Positions 8,487 to 17,860 of a DNA stretch of 64,000 bases are shown here, piece by piece (within the stretch, counting starts at the first letter, position 1; each line of letters starts with the position of its first letter). The DNA is from Desulfobacca acetoxidans DSM 11109 (GTDB lineage: Bacteria; Desulfobacterota; Desulfobaccia; Desulfobaccales; Desulfobaccaceae), in the NCBI RefSeq assembly GCF_000195295.1, contig NC_015388.1:2294001-2358000 (forward strand), in the 5' to 3' direction. The notes beneath the pieces are model-generated. The model had not been told where the DNA came from. It did no database searches and saw only the letters and a list, made by a program, of their open reading frames with translations. The position numbers and the translations under genes were made by a program.

Positions 8487-10271
8487 TCATTCTACCGAGT
8501 ATTTGCGCAGCCGAATGGACCGAGGCGTCACCTCCACCAGTTCGTCGTCGTTGATGTAGTCCATGGCCTGCTCCAGGGTAAAGAGTCGGGGTGGAATGAG
8601 GCGCAGGGCTTCATCGCTGCCGGCGGCCCGGATATTGGTAAGCTTTTTTTCCTTAGTGATGTTGACCCACATATCGTCGGTGCGGGAATTCTCACCGACA
8701 ATCATCCCCCGATAGACCGGATCGCCGGGATTAACAAAGATGGTCCCGCGCGGTTGCAGGTGATGAATGGCGTATGCCACCGCCTTGCCGGACCGGTCGG
8801 AAACCAACACCCCGTTGGGACGGCCGGCAACATCTCCACTGACGGCTGTGGTGCCGATAAGTAAAGTATTCAGCAGGCCGGTTCCCCGAGTATCATTGAG
8901 AAATTGTCCCCGAAAACCGATCAAACCTCGGGAAGGAATCTCGAATTCGAGACGCACCCGGCCGAAACCGTGGTTAATCATATCGGTCAGCCGGCCCCGG
9001 CGCACCCCCAGTTTTTCGGTTATGACACCCACATATTCTTCCGGAAGATCCACCACGGCCAGCTCCAGGGGCTCCACCTCGGCCCCGTTCAGGTTCTGGG
9101 TTATGACCTTGGGTTTGGACAGGGACAGTTCAAACCCCTCCCGCCGCATCATCTCAACCAGGACGGCGAGCTGCAATTCCCCCCGGGCGCTTACCCGGAA
9201 GGAATCACGATTTTCCGCCTGCTCCACCCGGATGCTGACGTTATAGAGAACTTCTTTCTCCAACCGTTCTTTGATGTGGCGAGAAGTCAGGAGCCGGCCC
9301 TCCCGGCCGGCCAAGGACGAGGTATTGACCGAAAAAACCATGGCGATAGTGGGCTCTTCGACGGTAATGACGGGCAGGGGCCGTGGGTCTTCCGGATCGC
9401 CTATGGTATCGCCGATAAAAACATCTGGAACCCCCGCCACCGAAGCAATATCCCCTGCCTGCACCACGTCGGCGCTGAGGCGCTGCAGCCCCTCATAGGT
9501 GTAAACCTGGCTTAGACGGGCCTTGCCGACCGTTTCACCCCGTTTAATCAGGACCGCATCCTGGCCGGGTCGCAGAGCGCCGCTTACTACCTTGCCTACA
9601 GCGATGATCCCCACGTAATCGCTATACTCCAGATTCGTAACCAAAAACTGCAGCGGCGCCGCCGGATCATAGACCGGAGCGGGAATGGCCGAGAGAATAG
9701 TCTCAAAGAGCGGGGCTAAATCCTGGCCCTGTCCGTTGGGATCAGTCAGAGCAATGCCAGCCTTGGCGTTGGTGTAGAGCACCGGAAAATCAAGCTGTTC
9801 TTCGGTGGCATCGAGATCAATGAACAGATCGTAAATTTCCTCCAGCACCTGATCAAGGCGCCGGTCCGGACGGTCAATTTTATTGATCACTACAATCGGC
9901 GGCAGTCCCTTGGCCAGGGCCTTGCCCAATACGAAGCGGGTCTGGGGCAGCGGGCCTTCGGTGGCGTCCACCAGCAACATGACCCCGTCCACCATGTTCA
10001 GGGTGCGTTCGACCTCGCCGCCAAAATCGGCGTGACCGGGAGTATCCACAATATTTATTTTGACCCCGCGGTAGGTTATTGCCGTATTCTTGGCCATGAT
10101 GGTAATGCCCTTTTCCCGCTCCAGGTCCAGGCTGTCGAGTACCCGTTCCGCCACCTGCTCGTTGGCCCTAAAGATGCCGCTCTGCCATAACATGGCATCG
10201 GCCAGAGTGGTCTTGCCGTGATCCACATGGGCAATGATAGCTAAATTGCGTAAGTCTTCTCTTTTGTGCAT
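8487..10271 (-). CDS. typA: ribosome-associated GTPase TypA/BipA
   Basis: This translational GTPase has 594 residues and acts in 50S assembly, stress and cold adaptation. Visible features are G1 AHVDHGKTT (14-22), G3 [17 protein letters not shown] and G4 NKIDRPDRR. The EF-G-like domains II, III and V follow ([19 protein letters not shown] is the TypA-specific stretch), then the C-terminal TypA domain with [15 protein letters not shown]. Length and order match the family fully. It is monocistronic, with a dispersed repeat just ahead of the gene at 10312-10372. Confidence 0.97.
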   Translation of the reverse strand: MHKREDLRNLAIIAHVDHGKTTLADAMLWQSGIFRANEQVAERVLDSLDLEREKGITIMAKNTAITYRGVKINIVDTPGHADFGGEVERTLNMVDGVMLLVDATEGPLPQTRFVLGKALAKGLPPIVVINKIDRPDRRLDQVLEEIYDLFIDLDATEEQLDFPVLYTNAKAGIALTDPNGQGQDLAPLFETILSAIPAPVYDPAAPLQFLVTNLEYSDYVGIIAVGKVVSGALRPGQDAVLIKRGETVGKARLSQVYTYEGLQRLSADVVQAGDIASVAGVPDVFIGDTIGDPEDPRPLPVITVEEPTIAMVFSVNTSSLAGREGRLLTSRHIKERLEKEVLYNVSIRVEQAENRDSFRVSARGELQLAVLVEMMRREGFELSLSKPKVITQNLNGAEVEPLELAVVDLPEEYVGVITEKLGVRRGRLTDMINHGFGRVRLEFEIPSRGLIGFRGQFLNDTRGTGLLNTLLIGTTAVSGDVAGRPNGVLVSDRSGKAVAYAIHHLQPRGTIFVNPGDPVYRGMIVGENSRTDDMWVNITKEKKLTNIRAAGSDEALRLIPPRLFTLEQAMDYINDDELVEVTPRSIRLRKYSVE

Positions 10272-10311
10272 AAAAAATCTAAGTCCTCAATCCGAAGTCC
10301 GGAGTGAAAAA

Positions 10312-10372
10312 ATTGGTAACAACTCAGTTAACTGAAACTAAGCTTTAATTTTCCCAGAAAACGAAATTCTTA
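10312..10372. repeat. dispersed repeat copy upstream of typA
   Basis: ATTGGTAACAACTCAGTTAA at 10312 continues into a CAGTTAACTG palindrome and an AATTTTCCCAGAAAACG tail. It aligns with 7976-8030 ahead of the cyclase gene, and its first part aligns with the terminal repeat at 30446. It lies 41 bases upstream of the typA start. Confidence 0.55.
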
Positions 10373-10441
10373 AAAGTAGGGTGGACAGTACTAACGCTAA
10401 ATTTTTTGCCCTAAATACTTTTGGAGCAGTTTTTTCTGGTA

Positions 10442-10463
10442 GCATAGGCTTTCCAGCCTGTGC
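10442..10463. repeat. AGGCT-TTCC-AGCCT palindrome
   Basis: This imperfect inverted repeat, GCATAGGCT TTCC AGCCTGTGC, is one member of a dispersed family also seen at 21954, 30606, 30641 and 36623. It is in the 319-base gap between typA and the ABC ATPase gene, which otherwise holds only the typA-proximal repeat. Confidence 0.6.
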
Positions 10464-10590
10464 AGGAGTTATTTCCCATCTTGTGGCTCCTCATGACGCA
10501 GACCCGGAGGTTTGTACTACTTTTTAATGGACGAGTTGCCACGGTAAAGTGGTATTATATAACAAAACGAGGGACGATTTGTAAACCGAG

Positions 10591-11421
10591 ATGATCATTG
10601 CCGCCGGATTAACCAAAATCTATCTATCCGTGACTGCCTTGCAAGATTTAAACTTGCAGGTAGCGCCGGGTGAGCTTTTTGCTCTGCTGGGACCCAACGG
10701 GGCTGGTAAGACAACCACTATCAAGATTCTGACCACCCTTACGAAACCAACCCGGGGACAGGCCTGGATTCAAGGTTTTGACGTGGTTAAGCAACCGCTG
10801 CTGGTCAAGCAACGCTTCGGCGTCTGTCCCCAGGAGATTAACCTCGACAAAGAATTGACCGCTTATGAAAATCTCCTCATTTACGGGAAACTTTACCAGA
10901 CCCAGGATCTGAAAAACCGCATCCGGGAGCTGCTCGAATTAGGTGAGTTGACCACCCGGGCACACCATCTGGTGCGGACTTTTTCTGGCGGACAGCAGCG
11001 CCGTCTGTTGATCCTGCGGGCCCTGCTGTCGCGTCCCCGGGTATTGTTTCTGGATGAGCCTACCGTCGGTTTAGATCCCCAGATTCGCCGCCAGATCTGG
11101 GACCTGATCCAACAACTCCACAATGATGGCATTACCATTATGTTGACCACTCACTATATCGAGGAGGCTGAAAAACTCTGCGATCGGGTGGGTATCTTGA
11201 ATCAGGGCCGCCTTATCGCAGTAGACTCTCCTCAGGCCCTGATGCGTCTGGTGGGCGGTTATGTGGTTGAATCAACAGACAACGGCAGACGTCACTATCA
11301 GTTGGTTCGCGATAGGGACCAGGCTTACGCACTCGCCCAGGAAGATCATCAGGGAATAATCATCCGTCAGGCCAACCTGGAGGACGTCTTCATCCAGCTC
11401 ACCGGCCAGCGACTTCAATAA
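10591..11421 (+). CDS. orphan ABC transporter ATP-binding protein
   Basis: The protein has 276 residues. Walker A is GPNGAGKTT (34-42), the Q-loop is around CPQE (79-82), the signature is FSGGQQRR (131-138), Walker B is VLFLDEP (151-157) and the switch His is in TTHYIEEAEKL. The sequence belongs to the ABC-2 export type (DrrA/CcmA-like, with the usual C-terminal extension after the nucleotide domain). These ATPases normally pair with an ABC-2 permease encoded next to them. None is visible here, since the next gene converges from the other strand, so partner and substrate are unknown. Confidence 0.9.
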   Translation: MIIAAGLTKIYLSVTALQDLNLQVAPGELFALLGPNGAGKTTTIKILTTLTKPTRGQAWIQGFDVVKQPLLVKQRFGVCPQEINLDKELTAYENLLIYGKLYQTQDLKNRIRELLELGELTTRAHHLVRTFSGGQQRRLLILRALLSRPRVLFLDEPTVGLDPQIRRQIWDLIQQLHNDGITIMLTTHYIEEAEKLCDRVGILNQGRLIAVDSPQALMRLVGGYVVESTDNGRRHYQLVRDRDQAYALAQEDHQGIIIRQANLEDVFIQLTGQRLQ

Positions 11422-11463
11422 GTCGGGCGTCTTGGCGGCTCCTAGACTCTGGCGTTTTAGTTT

Positions 11464-11484
11464 GTTGGGCCGGGGTTACCCAAC
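11464..11484. repeat. GTTGGG...CCCAAC hairpin between convergent genes
   Basis: GTTGGG (11464-11469) pairs with CCCAAC (11479-11484) across a short GC-rich loop, and CCTACA follows. It may help terminate the ABC ATPase and UPF0280 transcripts, which converge here. It resembles other dispersed GTTGGG/CCTACA repeats of environmental bacteria. Confidence 0.4.
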
Positions 11485-11563
11485 CCTACAAGGGATGACC
11501 CCGAAGATAAAGGACTTCCCGGGTGGAGACTAATTAGTTGTTATCAAGAACTAAATGTCCTGC

Positions 11564-12283
11564 CTACAGGGGCGTCAGCTCAACCTCACCCCATGCCCCC
11601 AACTTTTCCCCCACTATGACTATGCCTCCCCAGACGTCAGGGATGTCGCCTAGCCACTCCAGGGCCGCAGGGATATCTTTTGATTCCTTCACCCGGTTCC
11701 CTAAGGCCGTCGCGGCCGCGTCGGCCAGGATGGCAGTGGAAGCCAGGACACAGGCGGCGTCGGCTCGTCCGAGGCTCAAAGAATGTCCCACTGTACCGGA
11801 GGAAGTACAGACCCCCAAGGGAGTCTGCTCGGGTTGGAGGCGGATTCCCACCTTCAGACTCAGAGGCGACCGGCCGGCAAACAACGCCATGGTTGCTGGC
11901 CCCGTGATTTTCAGAAAAATATCGCCGCCGTTTTCAACTATGACCTCTTGACTGCGGGTCAATAACTCCTGTCCGACGGCGTCGGCGATGGCCCCCGCTA
12001 CTGCAGCCATCGGACCGACGTTAACCTGCGCTGTAGCCCGGATCATGGCCTGTACCAGAGATGGCGCCAGGACATCTGGGGGCCAGGGAATCAGTGTTTC
12101 CAAAAACCCCGGGTGTTGGGCGATATAGTGCTCCAATTGGCGGCGCTGCTGCATGACTACCATCATGGCAGCGTCGCTGAGATTCCGCTCGGCCAGGATC
12201 ATCAAATCCGTCTCTCTCATCCTTACCTGAAAGCTCACCAGACCGCTCCTGGCCATGCGAGTGCGATAGGTCCTGTGAGTCAT
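11564..12283 (-). CDS. UPF0280 family protein (ApbE-like fold)
   Basis: The 239-residue protein matches the UPF0280 family, distant relatives of the ApbE flavin transferase. Supporting segments are RMRETDLMILAERNLS near the N-terminus, VGPMAAVAGAIADAVG (about 90-105), IVENGGDIFLK and TSSGTVGHSLSLGRADAACVLA. These correspond to the FAD-binding parts of ApbE. The family's biochemical role is not established. It is the last gene of a three-gene operon (cysteine desulfurase, EamA permease, this gene) with gaps of 25 and 10 bases. This suggests a link to sulfur or cofactor handling, by inference only. Confidence 0.85.
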   Translation of the reverse strand: MTHRTYRTRMARSGLVSFQVRMRETDLMILAERNLSDAAMMVVMQQRRQLEHYIAQHPGFLETLIPWPPDVLAPSLVQAMIRATAQVNVGPMAAVAGAIADAVGQELLTRSQEVIVENGGDIFLKITGPATMALFAGRSPLSLKVGIRLQPEQTPLGVCTSSGTVGHSLSLGRADAACVLASTAILADAAATALGNRVKESKDIPAALEWLGDIPDVWGGIVIVGEKLGAWGEVELTPL

Positions 12284-12293
12284 GGTCCCTCTG

Positions 12294-13184
12294 TCAACTG
12301 CCCCATCCGGTAATTAAAACCACTCCGGCGGTCATACAACTAGCACCGGCAAACCGAGCTCCAAAATGCTCTTCCCGGAAAAAGAAGCCGCCATACAGTA
12401 CGCTAAACAACAGGCTGAGACGTTTTACCGCGATCAGATAGGCCACAGGCGCCAGTTTGATCCCATGAAAATGGCACAGGATGCTGACGGCCAGACAGAA
12501 TCCCACAAGAAGACCCCATATCGGCCGTTTTAGAAGCATCCTGCCGGGCTTGGAAGAGCTCCAGGGGTAGCCGGCCAACATCGCTCCGCCGAAAACTGTG
12601 GGGTAGAATAGACCGAAGAATGTGGGCGATGAATAGAGTACCGCAATCTTTCCCAAGGCCGAGGTAATCGAGTAGAGGACGGCTGCCATGAGCATCCAGC
12701 GTGGTCCCGGCAGTCGCCATAGAGCCGACCAGGGTGCCAGCCAACCCCGCCGCTGTTCCTGAATATTGATCAGGTAGCTCCCCCAAACGATGCCGACGAT
12801 TCCCAGTATACCCCAGAAATTTAATTTCTCCCCAAGCAGCAGCCAGCCGGCACCGATCAAAAACAACGGTGTGAAGGCCATCATCGGGGCACAGACCGAT
12901 AGGGGCGTGGATCTTAAGGCCCGCATATACAGGAGATTGGCACCGGCCTCCAGTGGCAGCGCCGCCGCCACTGCCAGGAAAAATTGCCACGATAAGTCAG
13001 GCACCGGCGTCCACCACCAACCGACGGAGAGGATGGCAACCGTGTAGAGCAGGCGCAGCAATGTCATGCCGTAGGGAGACAGGTCGGAAAACCATCGTTT
13101 CATCAGGGCATCAGAAGAGGCCAGTCCCAAGGCCGCGCCCAGGCCATATAAAACCCACCAGTGGCTTAGCATAACCGCCGACAA
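12294..13184 (-). CDS. EamA/DMT-family permease
   Basis: The 296-residue protein has about ten hydrophobic helices arranged as two EamA repeats (GLASSDALMKRWFSDLSPYG in the first; GKIAVLYSSPTFFGLFYPTV in the second). The halves contain the usual GE(K/H)-type ends (LLLGEKLNFWGILGI, FFREEHFGARFAG). DMT permeases move amino acids, nucleotide sugars or other metabolites across the inner membrane, and the substrate cannot be told from sequence. It lies 25 bases after the cysteine desulfurase gene and 10 bases before UPF0280, so all three are probably one transcript. Confidence 0.88.
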   Translation of the reverse strand: MSAVMLSHWWVLYGLGAALGLASSDALMKRWFSDLSPYGMTLLRLLYTVAILSVGWWWTPVPDLSWQFFLAVAAALPLEAGANLLYMRALRSTPLSVCAPMMAFTPLFLIGAGWLLLGEKLNFWGILGIVGIVWGSYLINIQEQRRGWLAPWSALWRLPGPRWMLMAAVLYSITSALGKIAVLYSSPTFFGLFYPTVFGGAMLAGYPWSSSKPGRMLLKRPIWGLLVGFCLAVSILCHFHGIKLAPVAYLIAVKRLSLLFSVLYGGFFFREEHFGARFAGASCMTAGVVLITGWGS

Positions 13185-13209
13185 AGAAACCTCTCGCCCC
13201 TATTTGACG

Positions 13210-14343
13210 TCACGACACCGCCGACAGCGCCTGCACTCTCTGGAGAAGCAAAGCTGCAGCCTGGTCAACCTCTGCCGCAGTCGTCGAGCGTCCGACGCTC
13301 AGACGCACAGCCCCCTTACCTACCTCCCGGGACACCCCCATGGACGCTAATACATGGGAAAGCCTCACCCCTGGGCCATGGCAGGCGGCGCCGGTAGAAG
13401 CCGCCAACTCTGGAATGCCGGCCAGGATATCGGCCCCGCTCAAACCCGGAAAGGAGACGTTAAGGGTGTTGGGCAGGCGAGCAGTTTCCGGACCGTTGAG
13501 AACTAAATCAGGATAGCCTTCCTGTAACCGCCGGTGTAAGCGATCTCTCAGGAATAGAAAATGCTCCCGGTCCTGCGGCTGTCGGTTTCGCGCCAGTTCA
13601 CAGGCGAGGCCCAGGGCGTTGGCAAAGATCACGTTCTCGGTACCGGCCCGCCGCCCGCCCTCCTGCGAAGCCCCGTGCAGCAAAGGCGTTAAAACTACCC
13701 CTCGCCGGATATAGAGCGCCCCAATACCTTTAGGAGCGTAAAATTTATGCCCCGCCACCGTAAGGAAATCAACCCCCAGTTCATCGACGATCGTGGGTAT
13801 TTTTCCAACGCTTTGAGCCGCATCCGTGTGAAATAAGATACCATATTCCCGGGCAAACCGGCCAACTTCCGCCAAGGGTTGGATTGCTCCGGTTTCGTTG
13901 TTGGCATGCATGATCGAAATCAAAACCGTCTGGGGCTTACAGGCCCGCCGGACGTCATCCGGATCAACCCGACCCTGGGAATCCACCTTGATAAAATCAA
14001 CTTCCCAGCCTTCCTCCATCAGAAAGAGGCAAGGATTGAGCACTGCCGGGTGTTCGATAACGGTGGTAATCAGGTGCCTTCCTTTCTGCTGCAGGTGGTG
14101 GGCAACACCTTTCAGCACCCAGTTATTTGCCTCGCTGGCGCCGCTCAGAAAAACAATCTCTTCGGGTTGAGCACCCAACAATGCCGCCACCTGACTGCGG
14201 GACTGCTGAACTGCAGCCTTGGCCCGCTGACCTAAGGGATAGTCGCTGCTGGGATTACCGAACTCCTCCTGAAGAAAAATCTGTATACCGGCGGCCACCT
14301 CCGGTGCGATAGGCGTGGTAGCATTGTGGTCTAAATAAATCAT
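13210..14343 (-). CDS. cysteine desulfurase (NifS/IscS family, class V aminotransferase)
   Basis: This PLP enzyme of 377 residues takes sulfur from cysteine for Fe-S clusters or thio-cofactors. The start MIYLDHNATTP is family-typical. The PLP lysine is in GHKFYAPKGIG (Lys200), the cofactor Asp/His segment is in FHTDAAQS (171-178), and the RAGTEN motif is at 232-237. The catalytic Cys321 lies in STGAACHGPGVRLSHVL, a loop of the AACH type that recalls selenocysteine-lyase-like members rather than classical IscS (SACTS). No iscU or nifU gene follows, and the downstream genes are an EamA permease and UPF0280. The precise sulfur (or selenium) role is open. Confidence 0.92.
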   Translation of the reverse strand: MIYLDHNATTPIAPEVAAGIQIFLQEEFGNPSSDYPLGQRAKAAVQQSRSQVAALLGAQPEEIVFLSGASEANNWVLKGVAHHLQQKGRHLITTVIEHPAVLNPCLFLMEEGWEVDFIKVDSQGRVDPDDVRRACKPQTVLISIMHANNETGAIQPLAEVGRFAREYGILFHTDAAQSVGKIPTIVDELGVDFLTVAGHKFYAPKGIGALYIRRGVVLTPLLHGASQEGGRRAGTENVIFANALGLACELARNRQPQDREHFLFLRDRLHRRLQEGYPDLVLNGPETARLPNTLNVSFPGLSGADILAGIPELAASTGAACHGPGVRLSHVLASMGVSREVGKGAVRLSVGRSTTAAEVDQAAALLLQRVQALSAVS

Positions 14344-14414
14344 GATCTAACCTCATGGTATCCGGCGGAAACCAGACCGGGCAGAGTTGCTTGGGGCGAA
14401 TACAAGATCCTCTT

Positions 14415-14774
14415 CTACAGACAGGCCGGCCAACGTACTGCAGCAATGGCCAGAAAGTCTGTTTTCTTTTGGTCGTTTTGCGGTGGTTCGATGCTGGGAG
14501 GACTCTTCTCCTCAACCTGAGCTTCTTCCACCCGCGGAATCGAAGCCGATACCGGTAACAAGATGAGGCGAAACCAGGACTGGCGGATGAAATGCTTTTC
14601 CAGCAGATCCATAAGATGTTCCGTCTCTTCCGAAGAGGCTAAGATCTTGAGCAGAGTTAGCTCTTCCGAAATCTGATCATACCAGACTTCTACCACCGGT
14701 TCGTCTTGGAGCAATTCTTTCACTTCCCGCACATGCGGCTTCGGCAGGGTCATTTCTAGTAAACGCAGGGCCAT
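14415..14774 (-). pseudogene. truncated DUF389 (TIGR00341-type) protein, N-terminal domain only
   Basis: The frame codes for about 119 residues from the ATG at 14774 (a TTG at 14810 is possible). The sequence LRLLEMTLPKPHVREVKELL, the LLEKHFIRQSWFRLILLPVSA stretch and an acidic linker resemble the soluble N-terminal domain of DUF389 membrane proteins. Full members continue into a long hydrophobic domain. Here the frame breaks after the linker (PPQNDQKKTDF) and no membrane helices follow in any frame before the cysteine desulfurase gene. A degenerate GGGGCGAATACAAGAT repeat lies next to the break (14394-14409), a plausible deletion scar. It could instead be a free-standing regulatory domain. 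Confidence 0.55.
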
Positions 14775-14888
14775 GTCTTTCTCTGAATCAAGGGTAAATT
14801 CACCTTTCAAGAACTATTGCGGAGCAACCCGCAGTTGGTATTCCCGCACAGCGGTCTTAAGAGACCAACTTACGAAGCTGGGCAAATA

Positions 14889-17783
14889 TCAATGATATAC
14901 CGAGGTGACTATTCTCCGCACCAATTTATCGATCTCAACGGCGATGATGACTGTAATCGAGATTAACCCGATCCGTAACCAATCCACCGGCGTGAGCGGC
15001 TCCATGCGGAAAAGCCATTGTAGAGATGGCAGATAAATAGCTGCTAAATGTGCCAGAAAAGCAGCTATGGTCCCGAAAAAGAGGAATGGGTTGCCCAGAG
15101 GGTTCATCCTCAGGAGGGACTGCATCTCGGAACGGCTATTAAGTGCCTGGAAGAATTGAAAGAAAACCATAGTCGTTACGGCAATGGTCCTGGCCTTTTC
15201 CAGAGACATCCCTTGGTGCAGGGCATGCAAAAAGGCGTAGATTACCCCGGTAGAAATCAATAAGCCCACCAAGATGGTTCTCTCCACCAAGAGACGGTTA
15301 AAGATCCCGGCTTTGGGATTTCTGGGGGGCCGCTGGAGTATATCTTTCTCTCCCGGCTCAAAGGCCAGCGCCACATCCTGCAGACCGTTCGTAACAATGT
15401 TAATCCATAAGAGTTGGGCCGGCAGATAGGGAAGCGGCAATCCCAGCATCACGGTCGCCATGATGGATATAATCGCTGCGATACCGGTAGGGATGAGAAA
15501 AAAAATGACCTTGCGTATGTTGTCAAAAACAATCCGTCCCAACTCCACGGCCCGGTAGATACTGGCAAAATTATCGTCGGCGATAACCATATCCGAAGAT
15601 TCTTTGGCCACATCAGTGCCGGTTTTGCCCATGGCCACCCCGATATGGGCCGTCTTCAAAGCGGGAGCATCATTGACCCCATCCCCGGTCATAGCGACAA
15701 TCTCCCCGTGCTTCATCAATTGTTGGGTGATGCGGAGCTTGTGCTGCGGAGCCACCCGGGCATAGACCGATACCTTCTGGACCAGGTGAAAGAGAGTAGA
15801 ATCACTCATGGTTTCTATCTCCCTGCCTGCGAGGACATGTCGAACCGCACCCTCTGGCCCGGCCCTTTTTACCAGAGCGGCAAGCAGGTCCTTGAGGAGT
15901 CCCAGAAACTCCATATCGCTCATGGCCCGAACATGTTTGCCGGTAATACTTTCAGGCTGGCGGTTGCTCAGACCGGAGCGCAGAGCTAAAAATCCCGCGA
16001 CCGTTTGGGTAAGGGATAGAAGTTCTTCGTCAGTAAGGGAATCCATCGGCTTTGCCGCCAGGTCCTCCACCACCTCTTCCTCAGGGGCAATACCTAGCTG
16101 TCTGGCAATAGCTAACGCAGTGACTGCATGATCCCCGGTAATCATTACCACCCGGATACCGGCCTGTTTACAGCCGGCGACTGCTTCGATAGCCTCAGGG
16201 CGCGGAGGATCGATCATACCCTGCAATCCGGCAAAGGTTAATCCGGTCTGCAAATCTTTGGCCGTGATCTCCACCTGCTCAGCCGGAATTTCCCTATAGG
16301 CCATACCCAGCACCCTGAGCCCTGCCTGGGCAAAGTGGTTGGCAACTTTGAGGACATCTTCACAGATTCCATACCGACAGCCGGAACAGAGTTCCAGGAT
16401 TTTCTCCGGCGCCCCCTTGGCATAAATTACATTTCGATCGCCCTGTCGGTGGACCGTTGCCATATAGCCGCGATCCGATTCAAAAGGTATGATAAACAAT
16501 TGTGGCAGGTTGTTCCTTTCCTCAGCAGGGTTGAGGCCGGCTTTCATGGCCGCAACAATGAGGGCCCCTTCGGTGGGGTCACCATCCACTTTGTAGTCAC
16601 CTTCTTCTTCATAGATCTCAGATTCGTTGCACAAGAGTCCGATACGCAACAGGAGCGCCATCTGATGGTCAGCAATTGCCCTGATAGGACGGCCTTCCTC
16701 TAAAATCTCCCCCTCGGGTTTGTATCCACTACCACCGAATTCATAGACCTTTTCACCGTCATAAGCGAGTCTCACCGTCATTTCGTTCTTGGTGAGAGTA
16801 CCGGTCTTATCCGAACAGATAACCGTGGTGCTCCCCAGAGTTTCCACAGCCGGTAATTTGCGGATGATGGCCAGGTGTTGGGCCATGCGCGCCACCCCAA
16901 TAGCCAGGGCAATCGTAACCACAATGGGCAGACCCTCGGGGATGGTGGCTACCGTGGCAGCTACCGCAGTCAGGAACATGTCTTCCGCCTTTTCTCCCAC
17001 CAGAATGCCGATTACGAACAGGAGCGAAGCGGCCACCAGAACAATAATACCGATGGCCTGAGCAAATCGGTCGATCTTTTCCTGCAGCGGCGACTTGGCA
17101 ACTTCAATCTCCTGCACGTCACGAGCGATGTGGCCTAAAACCGTCTGAGCGGCGGTAGCCACTACTACGCCGCTGCCCCGGCCATTGACCACCGCTGTAC
17201 CCATGAAGGCAATGTTTAGCTGGTCTCCTGGGGGAAGATTATCTTCCGGGATTATGACGGTCTTCTTCTCAGCCGGGAGGGATTCTCCGGTGAGCATCGA
17301 CTCATCTGTTCTCAACTCGATGGTTTTCAGGAGTCTGACATCGGCCGGTATGCGGCCGCCAGAGGCCAGCAGGACGATGTCCCCAGGAACAACCGCCTCG
17401 CCATCGATCTCCACCTCTTTGCCATCCCGAAGCACACGGGCTTTGGCAACCACCATTCTTTTTAGAGCGCGCACCTGTTTTTCGGCTTTGACTTCCTGGA
17501 TATAGCCGATGAGGGCGTTCAGCAGCACGACTGCGGTGATGACCCCGGTATCCTTATACTCTTCCAAGAAAAAAGTCACGACTGCGGCGATGAGCAGGAT
17601 GTAAATCAAGGGACTCTTGAACTGGTGCAGCAGGATTTGCAGCCGGCTGATCTTTCCTTCTGCCGCCAGTCTATTGGGCCCGAACTTTAGCAGACGCTCT
17701 CTGGCCTCATCTGTCGTCAGGCCGCGTTCGGTGGTTTTCAGTTTTTCGAATATCTGTTGAATCTCGAGTTGATACCAATTCAT
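14889..17783 (-). CDS. P2-type cation-transporting ATPase with triplicated P-domain segment
   Basis: This 964-residue pump is of the Ca2+/Na+ (P2) kind. Visible features are an N-terminal cation-ATPase domain, TGES (165-168, actuator), PEGL (282-285, membrane helix 4), the phosphorylation site CSDKTGTLT (Asp325), KGAPE (456-460, nucleotide domain), the hinge TGDGVNDAP (699-707) and a C-terminal membrane domain with NIVTNGLQDVALAFEP. Length is above the usual 880-910. The excess lies at about 571-655, where a 38-residue unit around M-S-D occurs three times (start residues 577, 615, 653). Ion specificity is not certain. The start has a strong GGGAGGT site. The trehalose synthase and antiporter genes precede it on the same strand. 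Confidence 0.93.
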   Translation of the reverse strand: MNWYQLEIQQIFEKLKTTERGLTTDEARERLLKFGPNRLAAEGKISRLQILLHQFKSPLIYILLIAAVVTFFLEEYKDTGVITAVVLLNALIGYIQEVKAEKQVRALKRMVVAKARVLRDGKEVEIDGEAVVPGDIVLLASGGRIPADVRLLKTIELRTDESMLTGESLPAEKKTVIIPEDNLPPGDQLNIAFMGTAVVNGRGSGVVVATAAQTVLGHIARDVQEIEVAKSPLQEKIDRFAQAIGIIVLVAASLLFVIGILVGEKAEDMFLTAVAATVATIPEGLPIVVTIALAIGVARMAQHLAIIRKLPAVETLGSTTVICSDKTGTLTKNEMTVRLAYDGEKVYEFGGSGYKPEGEILEEGRPIRAIADHQMALLLRIGLLCNESEIYEEEGDYKVDGDPTEGALIVAAMKAGLNPAEERNNLPQLFIIPFESDRGYMATVHRQGDRNVIYAKGAPEKILELCSGCRYGICEDVLKVANHFAQAGLRVLGMAYREIPAEQVEITAKDLQTGLTFAGLQGMIDPPRPEAIEAVAGCKQAGIRVVMITGDHAVTALAIARQLGIAPEEEVVEDLAAKPMDSLTDEELLSLTQTVAGFLALRSGLSNRQPESITGKHVRAMSDMEFLGLLKDLLAALVKRAGPEGAVRHVLAGREIETMSDSTLFHLVQKVSVYARVAPQHKLRITQQLMKHGEIVAMTGDGVNDAPALKTAHIGVAMGKTGTDVAKESSDMVIADDNFASIYRAVELGRIVFDNIRKVIFFLIPTGIAAIISIMATVMLGLPLPYLPAQLLWINIVTNGLQDVALAFEPGEKDILQRPPRNPKAGIFNRLLVERTILVGLLISTGVIYAFLHALHQGMSLEKARTIAVTTMVFFQFFQALNSRSEMQSLLRMNPLGNPFLFFGTIAAFLAHLAAIYLPSLQWLFRMEPLTPVDWLRIGLISITVIIAVEIDKLVRRIVTSVYH

Positions 17784-17860
17784 TGCACCTCCCTATGATA
17801 ATCCCGAGGAATTCCGTGTGCAGGAAATAGTCAAGATAAAGCGGATTTTATCTGACAGCA

